Source of the DNA: CAVTWH01 sp963738365
Lineage (GTDB): Bacteria; Actinomycetota; Actinomycetes; Mycobacteriales; Micromonosporaceae
Reading direction: 5' to 3'
DNA: 64,000 bases
NCBI GenBank assembly: GCA_963738365.1
Contig: CAVTWH010000006.1
Span: 744,001 to 808,000, forward strand
In this document: one piece after another, positions 6,780-20,059 of the stretch
Layout: every line of letters begins with the position of its first letter
How positions within the stretch are numbered: the stretch's first letter is position 1
Position numbers and translations under genes: made by a program
The notes under the pieces: generated by a model
The model's database searches: none
The model's input: only the letters and a program-made list of their open reading frames with translations
What the model was told of the DNA's origin: nothing

Positions 6780-9070
6780 TCCGGTTCGCGCTGCGGCTGG
6801 CCGTCTCCGGCGGCCGGGAGGCGGTCAGCCGGCTGGCCGTCATCGCCGTCGCCGTGGCCATCGGCGTCGGCCTGCTGCTCACCGCAGTGGCCGGGATGAA
6901 CGCGGTCAGCGCCCAGAACGCCCGCTACTCCTGGATGAACTCGGGCCTGGTGCAGGCCGGGGCGCCCGCGCCGGACGCCGACCCGGTGCTGTGGCGACTG
7001 CGCGAGGACTACTTCGCCGGGCACCCCATCGCCCGGGTGGACGTGGCCGCCACCGGGCCGCACGCCCCCGTCCCGCCGGGGCTGCCCCGGCTGCCCGGGC
7101 CGGGCGAGTACTACGCCTCGCCCGCGCTGCGCCAGCTCATCGCCGCCACCCCGGCCGACCAGCTGGGCGCCCGCTTCCCCGGCCGGCTGGTCGGCGACGT
7201 CGGCGACGCCGCCCTGCCCGCGCCGAACTCCCTGGTGATCGTCGTCGGCTACCCCCCGGACCAGCTCGCCGACCTGGGCGGCCACCCGGTCACCCGGGTT
7301 GTCTCCGTGGCGCCCCAGGACTGTCGCGGCTGCGCCGCCGGGGTGAACGCCAACGGCATGGCACTGGTCCTCGGCGTGGTCGTCGGCGCGCTGCTCTTCC
7401 CGCTGCTCATCTTCATCGCCACCGCCACCCGGCTGTCCGCCGCCCGGCGCGAGCAGCGCTTCGCCGCGATGCGGCTGATCGGCGCCACGCCCCGGCAGGT
7501 CTCGCTGATCGCCACCGTCGAATCCACCGTGGCGACGCTGGCCGGTACGGTCGCCGGCTTCGGGCTGTTCGCTGCCTTCCGGCACCCGCTGGCCGGGATC
7601 CCGTTCACCGGGGAGCCGTTCTTCCCCGCCGACCTGAGCCTCGGCCCGCTGGCGATGGTCCTGGTGGCCTTCGGGGTGCCGGCGGCTGCGGCGCTGGCGG
7701 CCCGGGTGGCGCTGCGCCGGGTCCGGATCTCGCCGCTGGGGGTGAGCCGGCGCGTCACGCCGGGGCCGCCGCGCGCGTACCGGCTGATCCCGCTGGTGCT
7801 CGGGCTGACCGAGCTGGCCTGGTTCGGTCACCCGGCGATCGCCCGTAACCTGTTGCGGCTCTATCCCGGCCGGATCCCCTTCCCTGGGCCGGTGTGGGGC
7901 AGCATCCTCGTCGGGCGGGTACCGCCCACGTCCACCGCGCAGCTGGCGATCTTCCTGCCCGGCTTCCTGGTCACCATGGCCGGGCTGGTGATCGCCGGGC
8001 CGTGGTTCACCCGGATCGGCGCGCGGGCGCTGGCCAGCCGGTCACGCCGGCCGGCCACCCTGATCGCCGCCCGCCGGCTGGGCGACAGCCCGCAGGCCGG
8101 CTTCCGCGCGGTCAGCGGGCTGGTCCTCGCGCTCTTCGTGACCAGCGTGGCGGTGGGCGTCATCGGCACCGTGGTGGCCAACCGGGGTACCCACCCGACC
8201 GGGCAGGCCGGTCGCGACATCCTCACGACGCACTCGCCGCAGCTGGACACGACGCTGGCCGCATTGCCCGCCACGCTCGTCGACGACCTGGCCGCTGTCC
8301 CGGGGGTGCACGCCGTGGTGACCGTGCGACGCAATCCGGACTTCCGCGAGTCGGACCCCGAGTCCCGGGCCGGACTGGTGGGCTGCGCCGACCTGACCGG
8401 CCCGGACCTACGCCCCTGCCCGGACGGGATGGCGGTGGCGCAGGTCTGGCCGGGCGCGTTGGGTAGGGATGCGATGGATCACCTCGAGCCGATGATCAGT
8501 GCGCCGGTCAGCGCGGCCCAACTCGATTCGCTGGAGATCCTCTCGGTCGAGGTGGACACCGACGGCTCGACCGCCGCCCTGGAGCGCGCCCGCACCGTGC
8601 TGGAGAACGCGTTCCCGACCGGCGACTGGCCGCCGAACACCGACGAGGACTTCGACTCCGACTTCACCCGGGTGCTGACCGCCTGGCAACAACTGGCCAA
8701 CGTGGTCATCCTGGCCACCCTGCCGATCGCCGGGTGCAGCCTGGCCGTCGCCGTGGTGGGCGGGCTCAGCGAACGCCGACGCCCGTTCAGCCTGCTGCGG
8801 TTGTCCGGCGCGCCGCTGCGGGTGCTGCGCCGGGTGGTCGCCCTGGAGAGCGTGGTACCGCTGCTCATCGTGGCCGCGGTGGCCACCGGCACCGGTCTGC
8901 TCGCCGCGCAGTTGTTCCTGCGTGCGCAGATGCACTACCCGCTGCACCCGCCCGGGCTGTCCTACTGGGTGCTGGTACTGGCCGGGCTGGCCGGCTCGCT
9001 GGCCATCATCGCAGCCACCCTGCCGGTGCTGGAGCGCATCACCGGCCCGGAGAACGCCCGTAACGGCTGA
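6776..9070 (+). CDS. FtsX-family ABC transporter permease
   Basis: 764 residues with a GTG start overlapping the ATPase stop. The layout is a first membrane helix at about 20-40, an exported loop, three helices around residues 190-300 (with the cytoplasmic segment REQRFAAMRLIGATPRQVS typical of FtsX domains), a second group of helices at about 385-480, another exported loop and a final FtsX block at about 635-755 (RRRPFSLLRLSGAPLRVLRRV). Two FtsX domains in one chain means a single gene can serve as the full permease. The substrate is unknown; an antimicrobial or lipid is a guess based on the PadR neighbour. Confidence 0.88.
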   Translation: MIRFALRLAVSGGREAVSRLAVIAVAVAIGVGLLLTAVAGMNAVSAQNARYSWMNSGLVQAGAPAPDADPVLWRLREDYFAGHPIARVDVAATGPHAPVPPGLPRLPGPGEYYASPALRQLIAATPADQLGARFPGRLVGDVGDAALPAPNSLVIVVGYPPDQLADLGGHPVTRVVSVAPQDCRGCAAGVNANGMALVLGVVVGALLFPLLIFIATATRLSAARREQRFAAMRLIGATPRQVSLIATVESTVATLAGTVAGFGLFAAFRHPLAGIPFTGEPFFPADLSLGPLAMVLVAFGVPAAAALAARVALRRVRISPLGVSRRVTPGPPRAYRLIPLVLGLTELAWFGHPAIARNLLRLYPGRIPFPGPVWGSILVGRVPPTSTAQLAIFLPGFLVTMAGLVIAGPWFTRIGARALASRSRRPATLIAARRLGDSPQAGFRAVSGLVLALFVTSVAVGVIGTVVANRGTHPTGQAGRDILTTHSPQLDTTLAALPATLVDDLAAVPGVHAVVTVRRNPDFRESDPESRAGLVGCADLTGPDLRPCPDGMAVAQVWPGALGRDAMDHLEPMISAPVSAAQLDSLEILSVEVDTDGSTAALERARTVLENAFPTGDWPPNTDEDFDSDFTRVLTAWQQLANVVILATLPIAGCSLAVAVVGGLSERRRPFSLLRLSGAPLRVLRRVVALESVVPLLIVAAVATGTGLLAAQLFLRAQMHYPLHPPGLSYWVLVLAGLAGSLAIIAATLPVLERITGPENARNG

Positions 9071-9126
9071 CGGCGGACACGGCGCGGGCGGTGGGACGCC
9101 AGCGGCCGGCGTGCTAAGTGTTGCGG

Positions 9127-9549
9127 ATGGAGCAGTCGTACCGCGCGATGGAAGAGGAATTCTCCATCCTGATCCGGCGCGCCCGGGCCAGGTCGCTGGA
9201 GGTGGCCCGGCAGGTACACCCGGAGCTGGACGCCGACGCCTACGGGCTGCTCGCCGAGCTGGACCGCTCCGGTACCAGCCGGGTCACCGACCTGGCCGCC
9301 TCCATCGGCGTCGGCAAGGGCACCATGAGCCGCCAGGTACGCGCCCTGGAGGAGCTGGGGCTGGTGCAGCGCTCCGCCGATCCGGCGGACGGGCGGGCGT
9401 TCATGCTGACGCTGACCGAGGAGGGCCGGCGCCGCTACCGGGCCGCCCGGGACGCCCGCCGCGCCCAGCTGCGGGTGGAGCTCGGCGCCTGGTCGGAGTC
9501 CGACGTGCACCAGCTGGCCGTGCTGCTGCACCGCTTCAACGCCCGCTGA
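9127..9549 (+). CDS. MarR-family transcriptional regulator
   Basis: 140 residues from ATG 9127. The winged helix lies at about 35-105, with recognition region SIGVGKGTMSRQVRALEELG and the wing DPADGRAFMLTLTEEG, flanked by dimerisation helices. A GTG at 9118 lies in frame, but the -10 TAAGTG (9115-9120) overlaps it and ends six bases before 9127, so 9127 is preferred. It lies 56 bases after the permease gene; whether it controls the exporter is unknown. Confidence 0.88.
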   Translation: MEQSYRAMEEEFSILIRRARARSLEVARQVHPELDADAYGLLAELDRSGTSRVTDLAASIGVGKGTMSRQVRALEELGLVQRSADPADGRAFMLTLTEEGRRRYRAARDARRAQLRVELGAWSESDVHQLAVLLHRFNAR

Positions 9550-9575
9550 CTCCGGCCGGGTGGCACCTGTCGGGG

Positions 9576-11039
9576 TCAGCCGGTGACGAAGGCGGCGAGC
9601 TGGTCGGACTGGGCCAGCCGGCTGGGCTCGTGGACGTACATCATGTGCCCGGCCGGGAAGTAGTGGAACGCGATGTTGCCGCGCAGCTGCTCAGGCAGGC
9701 GCAGGTGGGCGATGGTGTACTCGGCCGCGGAGTGTGGGGTGGCGCCGTCGGTGTAGCCGGCGGCCAGGTAGATGCGCAGGTGCGGGTTGGCGCGCATGGC
9801 GGCGGCCAGGTCCTCGGCCACGTTCACCGAGGCGCCCTCGAACTCCTTGTAGGACCACGGGTACACCCGGTCGGTGAGCACCTCGTACGGCAGGTCGTTG
9901 CGGTAGCCCAGTTCGGCGCGCAGGTAGTGGTTCACCCCGGCGGTGTAGGGGCCGTGGATGGCGTCGTAGGACGGGTCGTCGGACCAGCGTTCACCGGCGT
10001 AGTCGGCGTCCCAGCCGAGGAAGCGGGCGTCCAGCCGGCCGATCGTGCGGCGCTGGTCGCGGAGCAGTTCGGTGAAGTAGCGGACGTGCTCGACGCGCAG
10101 GTCGGCGCGGTCCAGGTAGTCCTCGGAGAGGCCGGTCAGCCGGGCCAGCGTGCGGACCGCGGCGGCGCGCTCGTCGGCGGTCAGCCGGGCGCCCCGGGCC
10201 AGGATGCGCGGGTAGTCGTCGGCGGCGTACGCCTGCGCCTCGGCCAGCACGTCGGCCAGCGGCCGGTCGCCGTGCAGTCCGTGGTAGTGCGCGATGGCGG
10301 CGTAGGTGGGCAGGTAGAGGGCGTAGGGCAGGTCGTTGTGGCCGCCGAACTCCAGGGTGCCCAGGTCGAGGACGGCGGAGATGAGCATCAGCCCGTTGAG
10401 CGTCATGCCGTGCCGCCGTTGCAGGTGCCGGGCCAGCGCGGCGGCGCGCAGCGTGCCGTAGGACTCGCCGCACAGGTACTTCGGCGACAGCCAGCGCCCG
10501 TGCCGGCTGGTCCACAGCCGGATGATCTCCCCGACCGACTCCACGTCGCCGGTGTACCCGTGGTAGTCGCGGGCCTTGCCGCCCTTGACCGCCCGCGAGT
10601 AGCCGGTGGACACCGGGTCGATGAAGACCAGGTCGGAGTGGGCGAGCAGGCTCTCGGCGTTGTCGGTGAGGCCGTACGGCGGGGGCAGCAGCGCCCCGGC
10701 GTCGCCCATCACCACCCGGCGCGGCCCGAGCAGCCCCAGGTGCAGCCAGACGCTGGACGAGCCGGGGCCGCCGTTGAAGGCGAAGGTGACCGGCCGCTCC
10801 AGCGGATCGGCCCCGTCCAGGGTGTACGCGGTGAGGAACACCTCCGCCCGGGCGGTGAGCCCGTCGAAGGTGTCCTCGGTCTGGCTCTCCTGGCGCAGCA
10901 CGATCCGTCCGGTGGTGGCCGTGTAGGGCAGTTCACCGGTGGGCGCCCGCAGCACGTGCCGGGTGGTGACCAGGTCGTCGACCGGCTCCGGCCGGTCGAC
11001 GACGGCGTCCCTGCTGTCGGTGTCGCTGCGCTCGCCCAT
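9576..11039 (-). CDS. Peptidase S10 family serine carboxypeptidase
   Basis: 487 residues from the ATG at 11039. The oxyanion block FNGGPGSSSVWLHLG, nucleophile motif CGESYG, aspartate region YLAAGYTDGATP and histidine motif FPAGHMMYVHEP occur in the right order for an alpha/beta-hydrolase of the S10 family, which removes C-terminal residues from peptides at acid pH. No signal peptide is visible, so bacterial forms like this may act in the cytoplasm or leave by another route. The frame stays open upstream to 11174, but that part is Arg/Ser/Pro-rich and the -10 TAGCGT ends eight bases before 11039. Confidence 0.88.
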   Translation of the reverse strand: MGERSDTDSRDAVVDRPEPVDDLVTTRHVLRAPTGELPYTATTGRIVLRQESQTEDTFDGLTARAEVFLTAYTLDGADPLERPVTFAFNGGPGSSSVWLHLGLLGPRRVVMGDAGALLPPPYGLTDNAESLLAHSDLVFIDPVSTGYSRAVKGGKARDYHGYTGDVESVGEIIRLWTSRHGRWLSPKYLCGESYGTLRAAALARHLQRRHGMTLNGLMLISAVLDLGTLEFGGHNDLPYALYLPTYAAIAHYHGLHGDRPLADVLAEAQAYAADDYPRILARGARLTADERAAAVRTLARLTGLSEDYLDRADLRVEHVRYFTELLRDQRRTIGRLDARFLGWDADYAGERWSDDPSYDAIHGPYTAGVNHYLRAELGYRNDLPYEVLTDRVYPWSYKEFEGASVNVAEDLAAAMRANPHLRIYLAAGYTDGATPHSAAEYTIAHLRLPEQLRGNIAFHYFPAGHMMYVHEPSRLAQSDQLAAFVTG

Positions 11040-11058
11040 GGCAGAGCACGCTATCTGG

Positions 11059-11418
11059 TCAGACGCACAGGCAGAACGGGTGCCCGACCGGGTCGGCGAA
11101 GACCCGGAAGCTGGTGCCGGGCTGGTGGTCGAACTTGGTGGCGCCCAGCGCCACCGCCTCCTCCTCGGCCACATCCAGGTCGTCGACCATGAAGTCGAGG
11201 TGGTACTGCATGGACGAGGCCGGGTCGGGCCAGCGGGGCGGGGTGTGCCCGGGCGCCTTCTGGAACGCCAGGTTGGCGCCGGAGGCGGCCTTCAGGGTGA
11301 CCCAGTCGTCCTCGGCGTCGGCGATGCTCCAGCCGGTCAGGTCGGCGTAGAACCGGGCCAGCTTCTCCGGCTCCGGACACTCCAGGACGACGGTGTCGAG
11401 ACGCGCGTTGACAGCCAT
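11059..11418 (-). CDS. VOC (glyoxalase/bleomycin-resistance fold) family protein
   Basis: 119 residues, a single VOC unit with two beta-alpha-beta-beta-beta modules. The first starts at ARLDTVVLECPEPEKLARFY and the second near YHLDFMVDDLDVAEEEAV, ending in FADPVGHPFCLC. Metal ligands are not obvious, so enzyme versus binding protein is open. Unlike most genes here it has a Shine-Dalgarno (GAGAGGAG) before the ATG, and an unusual dyad lies upstream. The gene ends 20 bases from the carboxypeptidase start on the same strand, so a shared transcript is possible. Confidence 0.85.
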   Translation of the reverse strand: MAVNARLDTVVLECPEPEKLARFYADLTGWSIADAEDDWVTLKAASGANLAFQKAPGHTPPRWPDPASSMQYHLDFMVDDLDVAEEEAVALGATKFDHQPGTSFRVFADPVGHPFCLCV

Positions 11419-11434
11419 GCCGAGCTCCTCTCTC

Positions 11435-11465
11435 AGTAACCTTCATAAGTACTTTGCCGGTTACT
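11435..11465. promoter_or_regulatory. Perfect 7-bp inverted repeat upstream of the VOC gene (possible operator)
   Basis: AGTAACC (11435-11441) and GGTTACT (11459-11465) are separated by 17 AT-richer bases containing the palindrome AAGTACTT (11447-11454). The element lies 17-47 bases upstream of the ATG, where a repressor would block the promoter. Which regulator binds is unknown. Confidence 0.55.
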
Positions 11466-11554
11466 CGGCGATCGCGCAACCCGGCCGGCGGTCGACCAGG
11501 AACCGCGGCCCACGCGGTATGCGCCGCGAGGGATGGCCGGTGCTGCCCGCTCCG

Positions 11555-11627
11555 GTCAGCCACGCAGCCGCAGGACGCGGCTCTGCCCTGGTCAGCCGCC
11601 CAGCCGCAGGCCGCGGCTCTGCGCTGG

Positions 11628-11654
<27 letters not shown>
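11555..11654. repeat. 36-bp tandem repeat spanning the lhr stop codon
   Basis: Units start at 11555, 11591 and 11627 (core GTCAGCCGCGCAGCCGCAGG). The third unit is the actual 3' end of lhr, whose stop is read from TCA at 11628-11630. The two downstream copies reproduce the stop and last codons. Confidence 0.85.
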
Positions 11655-16415
<4,761 letters not shown>

Positions 16416-16559
16416 GTACCCATGGTGCCCGCAGGGACCGACAGTTCGTCACGACGGGGTACTTCCGGCAGGTGAGGGTTGCCGGTTCCATCATGATCAA
16501 GCTAACGTGGTTCTCACTTTACGTAGTAGACCGGTTACTCAACGGCGGAGGAGTGCGGT

Positions 16560-16907
16560 ATGAGCGAAGCGAACCGGGGCTTCGGCCACGAGTCGGACGT
16601 ACTGATCCGGCAGCTCGACGGGCACCTTGCCGCGTTGCGCTCGGCCGGCAGCGGCGACCTGCGGCTGGCCGAGCAGGTCGCGGAGGTGCTGCGCAGCCTG
16701 GTGACCGGCACCACGTTCGCCAGCGCCGCCGACCGGGCCCGGGTCCGCGCCGCCGTGCACTACTTCCTGCTCCGCCGGGGCGGCCGGGGGCACCGCCGGC
16801 TGGTGCGCGCCGTGTCCGAGGACGTCCGGGTGGTCAACGAGATCGCCCACGCGCTCGGCCGTGACGACCTGCTGCTGCCCGCCGCCGGGGAGTTGATCCC
16901 GGCCTGA
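16560..16907 (+). CDS. Small conserved hypothetical protein
   Basis: 115 residues with no recognised catalytic motif. The sequence is mostly helical. The middle, VRAAVHYFLLRRGGRG, and the end, EDVRVVNEIAHALGRDDLL, vaguely recall short DUF1232/YkvA-like proteins, but the diagnostic IPDxIP is missing, so I do not assign it. A clear Shine-Dalgarno (GGAGGAG) precedes the ATG, and the 140-base gap to the divergent lhr start is AT-richer than the surroundings, which supports a regulated leadered promoter. The sequence CCGGTTACTC in this gap also occurs near 11457 beside the VOC gene dyad. Confidence 0.7.
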   Translation: MSEANRGFGHESDVLIRQLDGHLAALRSAGSGDLRLAEQVAEVLRSLVTGTTFASAADRARVRAAVHYFLLRRGGRGHRRLVRAVSEDVRVVNEIAHALGRDDLLLPAAGELIPA

Positions 16908-16958
16908 ATCGCGGGAAAGCGGGCGGCGCCACGCATCGACGGCCGGTAGCGTGCCGGC

Positions 16959-17447
16959 ATGATCAGGACCCGGTACCGCCGCCGCACCGCCCGGATCATC
17001 CTCATCGACGCCGACGAGCGGGTGCTGCTCTTCGGTGACGAGAACGACGGCCGGCGCGCCTGGTTCACCCCGGGCGGCGGGGTGGAGCGCTGGGAGACCC
17101 TGCGCCGAGCCGCGGCCCGGGAACTGCGCGAGGAGACCGGCCTGCGGGTGGCCCCCCGCGCGCTCGGCCGTCCGGTCGCCTTCACCAGTGGGTACGCCCA
17201 GCTCAGCTTCGCCACCGGCGTGTTCCGGGACGACTACTTCGTGCACCGGGTGGCCAGCCACACCGTCGACACCAGCGGCTTCACCCAGATCGAGCGGGAC
17301 ACCATCCTCGAACACCGCTGGTGGAGCCTGCCCGACCTGGCGGCCACCGGTGACCGGGTGATCCCGCTGGGCCTGGCCGACATCGCCCGGCGGCTGGCCG
17401 GCGGCTGGCGGCCCGGCGTACCCGAGCAACTGCCCTGGCACCACTGA
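16959..17447 (+). CDS. Nudix hydrolase
   Basis: 162 residues. The Nudix box is complete, from the first Gly of GGGVERW through REETGL, and fits G-x5-E-x7-REUxEExGU. This binds Mg2+ and positions a nucleoside diphosphate-X substrate for hydrolysis. The exact substrate (nucleotide, NADH, sugar-nucleotide) cannot be told. The -10 TAGCGT ends six bases before the ATG, indicating a leaderless mRNA. It precedes the TipA-like regulator by 55 bases, which hold that gene's own promoter. Confidence 0.88.
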   Translation: MIRTRYRRRTARIILIDADERVLLFGDENDGRRAWFTPGGGVERWETLRRAAARELREETGLRVAPRALGRPVAFTSGYAQLSFATGVFRDDYFVHRVASHTVDTSGFTQIERDTILEHRWWSLPDLAATGDRVIPLGLADIARRLAGGWRPGVPEQLPWHH

Positions 17448-17449
17448 GC

Positions 17450-17480
17450 TTGACCCTCCCGCTACGGCAGGCAGCAGGCT
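17450..17480 (+). promoter_or_regulatory. MerR-type promoter with 19-bp spacer and dyad operator
   Basis: -35 TTGACC (17450-17455) and -10 CAGGCT (17475-17480) are 19 bp apart, the over-long spacing that MerR proteins correct by twisting DNA. Inside the spacer, CCTCCCG (17455-17461) and CGGCAGG (17465-17471) form a dyad (6 of 7) around CTA. It lies directly upstream of the merR gene, so autoregulation is expected. Confidence 0.75.
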
Positions 17481-17502
17481 GTCCCTTGAAGGAGGGAAGC
17501 GA

Positions 17503-18264
17503 ATGAGCTGGACCGTCGGGGAGCTGGCCGGGATAGCCGGAGTGAGCGTGCGCACCCTGCACCACTACGACGAGATCGGGCTGCTGCGGCCGGGCAGCCG
17601 CAGCCGGGCCGGCTACCGCGTCTACGACGCGGCGCAGCTGGACCGGCTGGAGCAGATCCGTTGGTACCGCGAACTCGGCTTCCCACTGGAGGAGATCGCG
17701 GCCCTGCTCGACGAGCCGGGCGTCGACGCGGTGGCGCACCTGCGCCGCCAGCACCGGCTGCTCACGCAGCGGCTGGGCCGGCTGTCGGACATGGTCGCGG
17801 CCGTGGAGAAGGCGCTGGAGGCGCACCAGATGGGCATTTCACTGAACCCGCGCGAACGCTTCGAGGTGTTCGGCGACAACGATCCCGAGCAGTACGCCGG
17901 GGAGGTCCAGCAGCGCTGGGGCGACACCGACGCCTACCGGGAGTCCAGTCGCCGGACCAGCTCGTACACCAAGGAGGACTGGCTGCGGATCAAGCAGGAG
18001 CAGGCCGACCTGACCGACCGGCTGGTGGCCGCCCTGACCGGCGGCGAGCCGGCCGACGGGCCGGTGGCCATGGCGCTCGCCGAGGAGCACCGGGCCCAGA
18101 TCAGCCGGTGGTTCTACGACTGCTCCGTCGACCTGCACCGCGGCCTGGCCGAGCTGTACGTCACCGACCCGCGGTTCACCCGCACCTATGACGAGCAGGC
18201 GCCGGGCCTGGCCGCCTACCTGCACGAGGCGATCAACGCCAACGCCCGGCGGGCGCGGGGCTGA
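17503..18264 (+). CDS. TipA-like MerR-family regulator with TipAS drug-binding domain
   Basis: 253 residues. The MerR winged helix is at 3-72 (VGELAGIAGVSVRTLHHYDE, then RVYDAAQLDRL), followed by a coiled-coil helix at about 75-110 and a TipAS-type helical domain at about 120-250. In Streptomyces TipAL this domain captures thiopeptide antibiotics and turns on its own promoter. The region upstream has exactly the MerR promoter geometry, and the ATG has a strong Shine-Dalgarno (GAAGGAGG). The ligand here is unknown. A perfect hairpin terminator follows the stop. Confidence 0.92.
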   Translation: MSWTVGELAGIAGVSVRTLHHYDEIGLLRPGSRSRAGYRVYDAAQLDRLEQIRWYRELGFPLEEIAALLDEPGVDAVAHLRRQHRLLTQRLGRLSDMVAAVEKALEAHQMGISLNPRERFEVFGDNDPEQYAGEVQQRWGDTDAYRESSRRTSSYTKEDWLRIKQEQADLTDRLVAALTGGEPADGPVAMALAEEHRAQISRWFYDCSVDLHRGLAELYVTDPRFTRTYDEQAPGLAAYLHEAINANARRARG

Positions 18265-18272
18265 CGGGGGCC

Positions 18273-18306
18273 GGGTGGAGCGCCGGATCCACCCGGCGCT
18301 CCACCC
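18273..18306. terminator. Hairpin terminator after the TipA-like gene
   Basis: A perfect 14-bp stem, 18273-18286 with 18293-18306, closes a six-base loop ATCCAC, nine bases past the stop. Confidence 0.8.
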
Positions 18307-18314
18307 GTGGGTGG

Positions 18315-18343
18315 CTGGCACGGGCGGGCCCGCCGCCTACCGT
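18315..18343 (+). promoter_or_regulatory. Leaderless promoter of the membrane protein gene
   Basis: -35 CTGGCA (18315-18320), 17-base spacer, -10 TACCGT (18338-18343), then seven bases to ATG 18351. Confidence 0.6.
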
Positions 18344-18350
18344 CGTGCCC

Positions 18351-18845
18351 ATGGCTGTCGCGCAGGTCCTGCTCATCCTGGTGGTTCTCGGCTACGTCAT
18401 GGCCCGCCGGCTGGCCGGGCAGCCCTACACCACCGGCCGGCTGTTCACCGTCCCGGCGATCATGGTCGGGTACGGCCTCTACCAGCTGGCCAGCGTGCAC
18501 GTGCGGGCGGACGCGGCGGCGCTGCTCGCCGTCGAGGCGCTGGCCGGCCTGGCCTTCGGCGCTGCCCGCGGCCTGACCATCCGGCTCTACCAGCGGGACG
18601 GGCACCTCTGGTACCGCTACACCCCGGCCACCGTGGCGCTGTGGCTGGTCGCCATCGGCGCCCGGCTGGGCATTGCCCTGGCCGCCCACCGGCTCGGCGT
18701 CAACCTGCCCGGCGCCGCCGCCTTCGCGGCGCTCGGGGTGAGCCTGCTCGGTGAGGCGGCGGTGGTACTGCCGCGCGCCCGGCGTACCGGCGTGCCCCTG
18801 GCCACCGGCCGGCGCACCGCCCGGGCCGGGCTGCGCCAGCCGTGA
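18351..18845 (+). CDS. Small integral membrane protein, CcdC/DUF1453-like
   Basis: 164 residues with about four to five hydrophobic helices (near 5-17, 32-48, 57-75, 95-120, 122-142) and a short basic tail. The layout and the central LAFGAARGLTIRLYQRDG segment, followed by a WYRYTP strand, recall the CcdC/DUF1453 family of unknown biochemical role. GTG 18345 is an alternative start, but the leaderless promoter points to ATG 18351. The stop overlaps a possible early start (GTG 18842) of the sensor kinase, so the gene may be transcribed with the two-component system. Confidence 0.72.
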   Translation: MAVAQVLLILVVLGYVMARRLAGQPYTTGRLFTVPAIMVGYGLYQLASVHVRADAAALLAVEALAGLAFGAARGLTIRLYQRDGHLWYRYTPATVALWLVAIGARLGIALAAHRLGVNLPGAAAFAALGVSLLGEAAVVLPRARRTGVPLATGRRTARAGLRQP

Positions 18846-18961
18846 CCGCCCCGCCCCGCCGGCCCAGTGCCGGTCCACCGCTGGCCGCCCGGCCCCCCGA
18901 CCGCCGCGAGCACCCGGCCTGGGAGCGTGCCGGATCCGGGGCGTTCGGTGAGAATGGGCGG

Positions 18962-20059
18962 GTGCGGGAGGTGTGGAGCCGGGGCCGGCGCCTGCTCATC
19001 GTGTGCGCCATCCTGTTCGGCACCCTGGCGCCCGCCCGCTACCAGCCACTGGCCCACCAGGTGCCGCTCTACGCCCTCGCCGTGACCGTCCTGCTGGGCT
19101 GGATCGGCTGGCTGGGGTGGCTTCCGGCCCCGGCCGCCGCGAGCGACATCGGCATGGTGGTCTGTGGGGTGGCCGGAACGGCGCTGGCCCTGCTGCAACC
19201 GGACGGCGCGGCGCTGGGGCTGCCGGCCATCGTGGCGGTCCGGGCCGGCGCCAGTTGGCAGCTGCGCCACGCCGCCGGGCTCGTCGCCGCCCTGTCGATC
19301 GGGTACACCGCCGCCCGGGTGCCCCTGCTGGACGGGCGTTCGCCCTGGTGGCTGCTGTTCCTGCCGGCGCTGCTGACGGCCTGCCTGATCGTCGGCCGGT
19401 CCCGGGCGCTGAACGCCCGGCTCGCCGAGCAGGCGGACCGGGAACGCGCCCGGGCCGCGGCGCTGGACGAGCGGGCGCGCATCGCCCGGGAGATCCACGA
19501 CATCCTGGCGCACGCGCTGGCCGCCCTCACCGTGCAGCTGGAGACGGCGGACGCGCTGCTGGACAGTGGGCGTACCGGGCAGGCGCAGGAGTCGGTACGC
19601 CGGGCCGGCAAGCTCGCCCGGGAAGGGCTGGCCGAGACCCGGCGGGCGATCGGCGCCCTGCGCGGCGACTCGGTACCCCTCCCTGAACTCCTGGACGCCC
19701 TGGTGGTCGGGTACCGCTCCAATGTGGACAGTGCGGTGGCGGTACGGATCACCGGGGTGCCCCGGCCACTGGAGCCGGACGCGGCGCTGGCCCTCTACCG
19801 CACCGCGCAGGAGGCGCTCACCAACGCGCACAAGCACGCGCCCGGCGCCCCGGTCGAGCTGACCCTGGCATTCGGGGCCGCCCAGGTGGCGCTCTCGGTG
19901 GTCAACGGCGCCCGGCTGGGTGCGGTCGGTCCGCTGGCCGCGGCCGGCGGCGGGTACGGGCTGGCCGGCCTGCGGGAGCGGGCCGAGCTGGCCGGTGGCA
20001 GCCTGACCGCCGGGCCGGTCGGCGACGGGTACCGGGTCGGGGTGACGATACCGGCGTGA
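18962..20059 (+). CDS. NarL-type sensor histidine kinase (HisKA_3)
   Basis: 365 residues from GTG 18962. Several membrane helices fill the first 140 residues with little outside, so the signal is probably sensed in the membrane. The dimerisation helix carries the phosphoacceptor His in REIHDILAHALAAL, and the ATPase domain shows the N-box ALYRTAQEALTNAHKHA and a G-box near GYGLAGLRERA. An in-frame GTG at 18842 overlaps the previous stop and would add 40 Pro/Arg-rich residues. The -10 GAGAAT six bases before 18962 makes the shorter form more likely. It overlaps the response regulator start by four bases (GTGA). Confidence 0.85.
   Translation: MREVWSRGRRLLIVCAILFGTLAPARYQPLAHQVPLYALAVTVLLGWIGWLGWLPAPAAASDIGMVVCGVAGTALALLQPDGAALGLPAIVAVRAGASWQLRHAAGLVAALSIGYTAARVPLLDGRSPWWLLFLPALLTACLIVGRSRALNARLAEQADRERARAAALDERARIAREIHDILAHALAALTVQLETADALLDSGRTGQAQESVRRAGKLAREGLAETRRAIGALRGDSVPLPELLDALVVGYRSNVDSAVAVRITGVPRPLEPDAALALYRTAQEALTNAHKHAPGAPVELTLAFGAAQVALSVVNGARLGAVGPLAAAGGGYGLAGLRERAELAGGSLTAGPVGDGYRVGVTIPA

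Noticed and set aside
18842..18961. 40-residue longer sensor kinase from GTG 18842
   Set aside because: The extra part is Pro/Arg-rich without structure, and GAGAAT lies six bases before GTG 18962. The GTGA overlap with the previous gene keeps the longer form possible, so this is a soft rejection.
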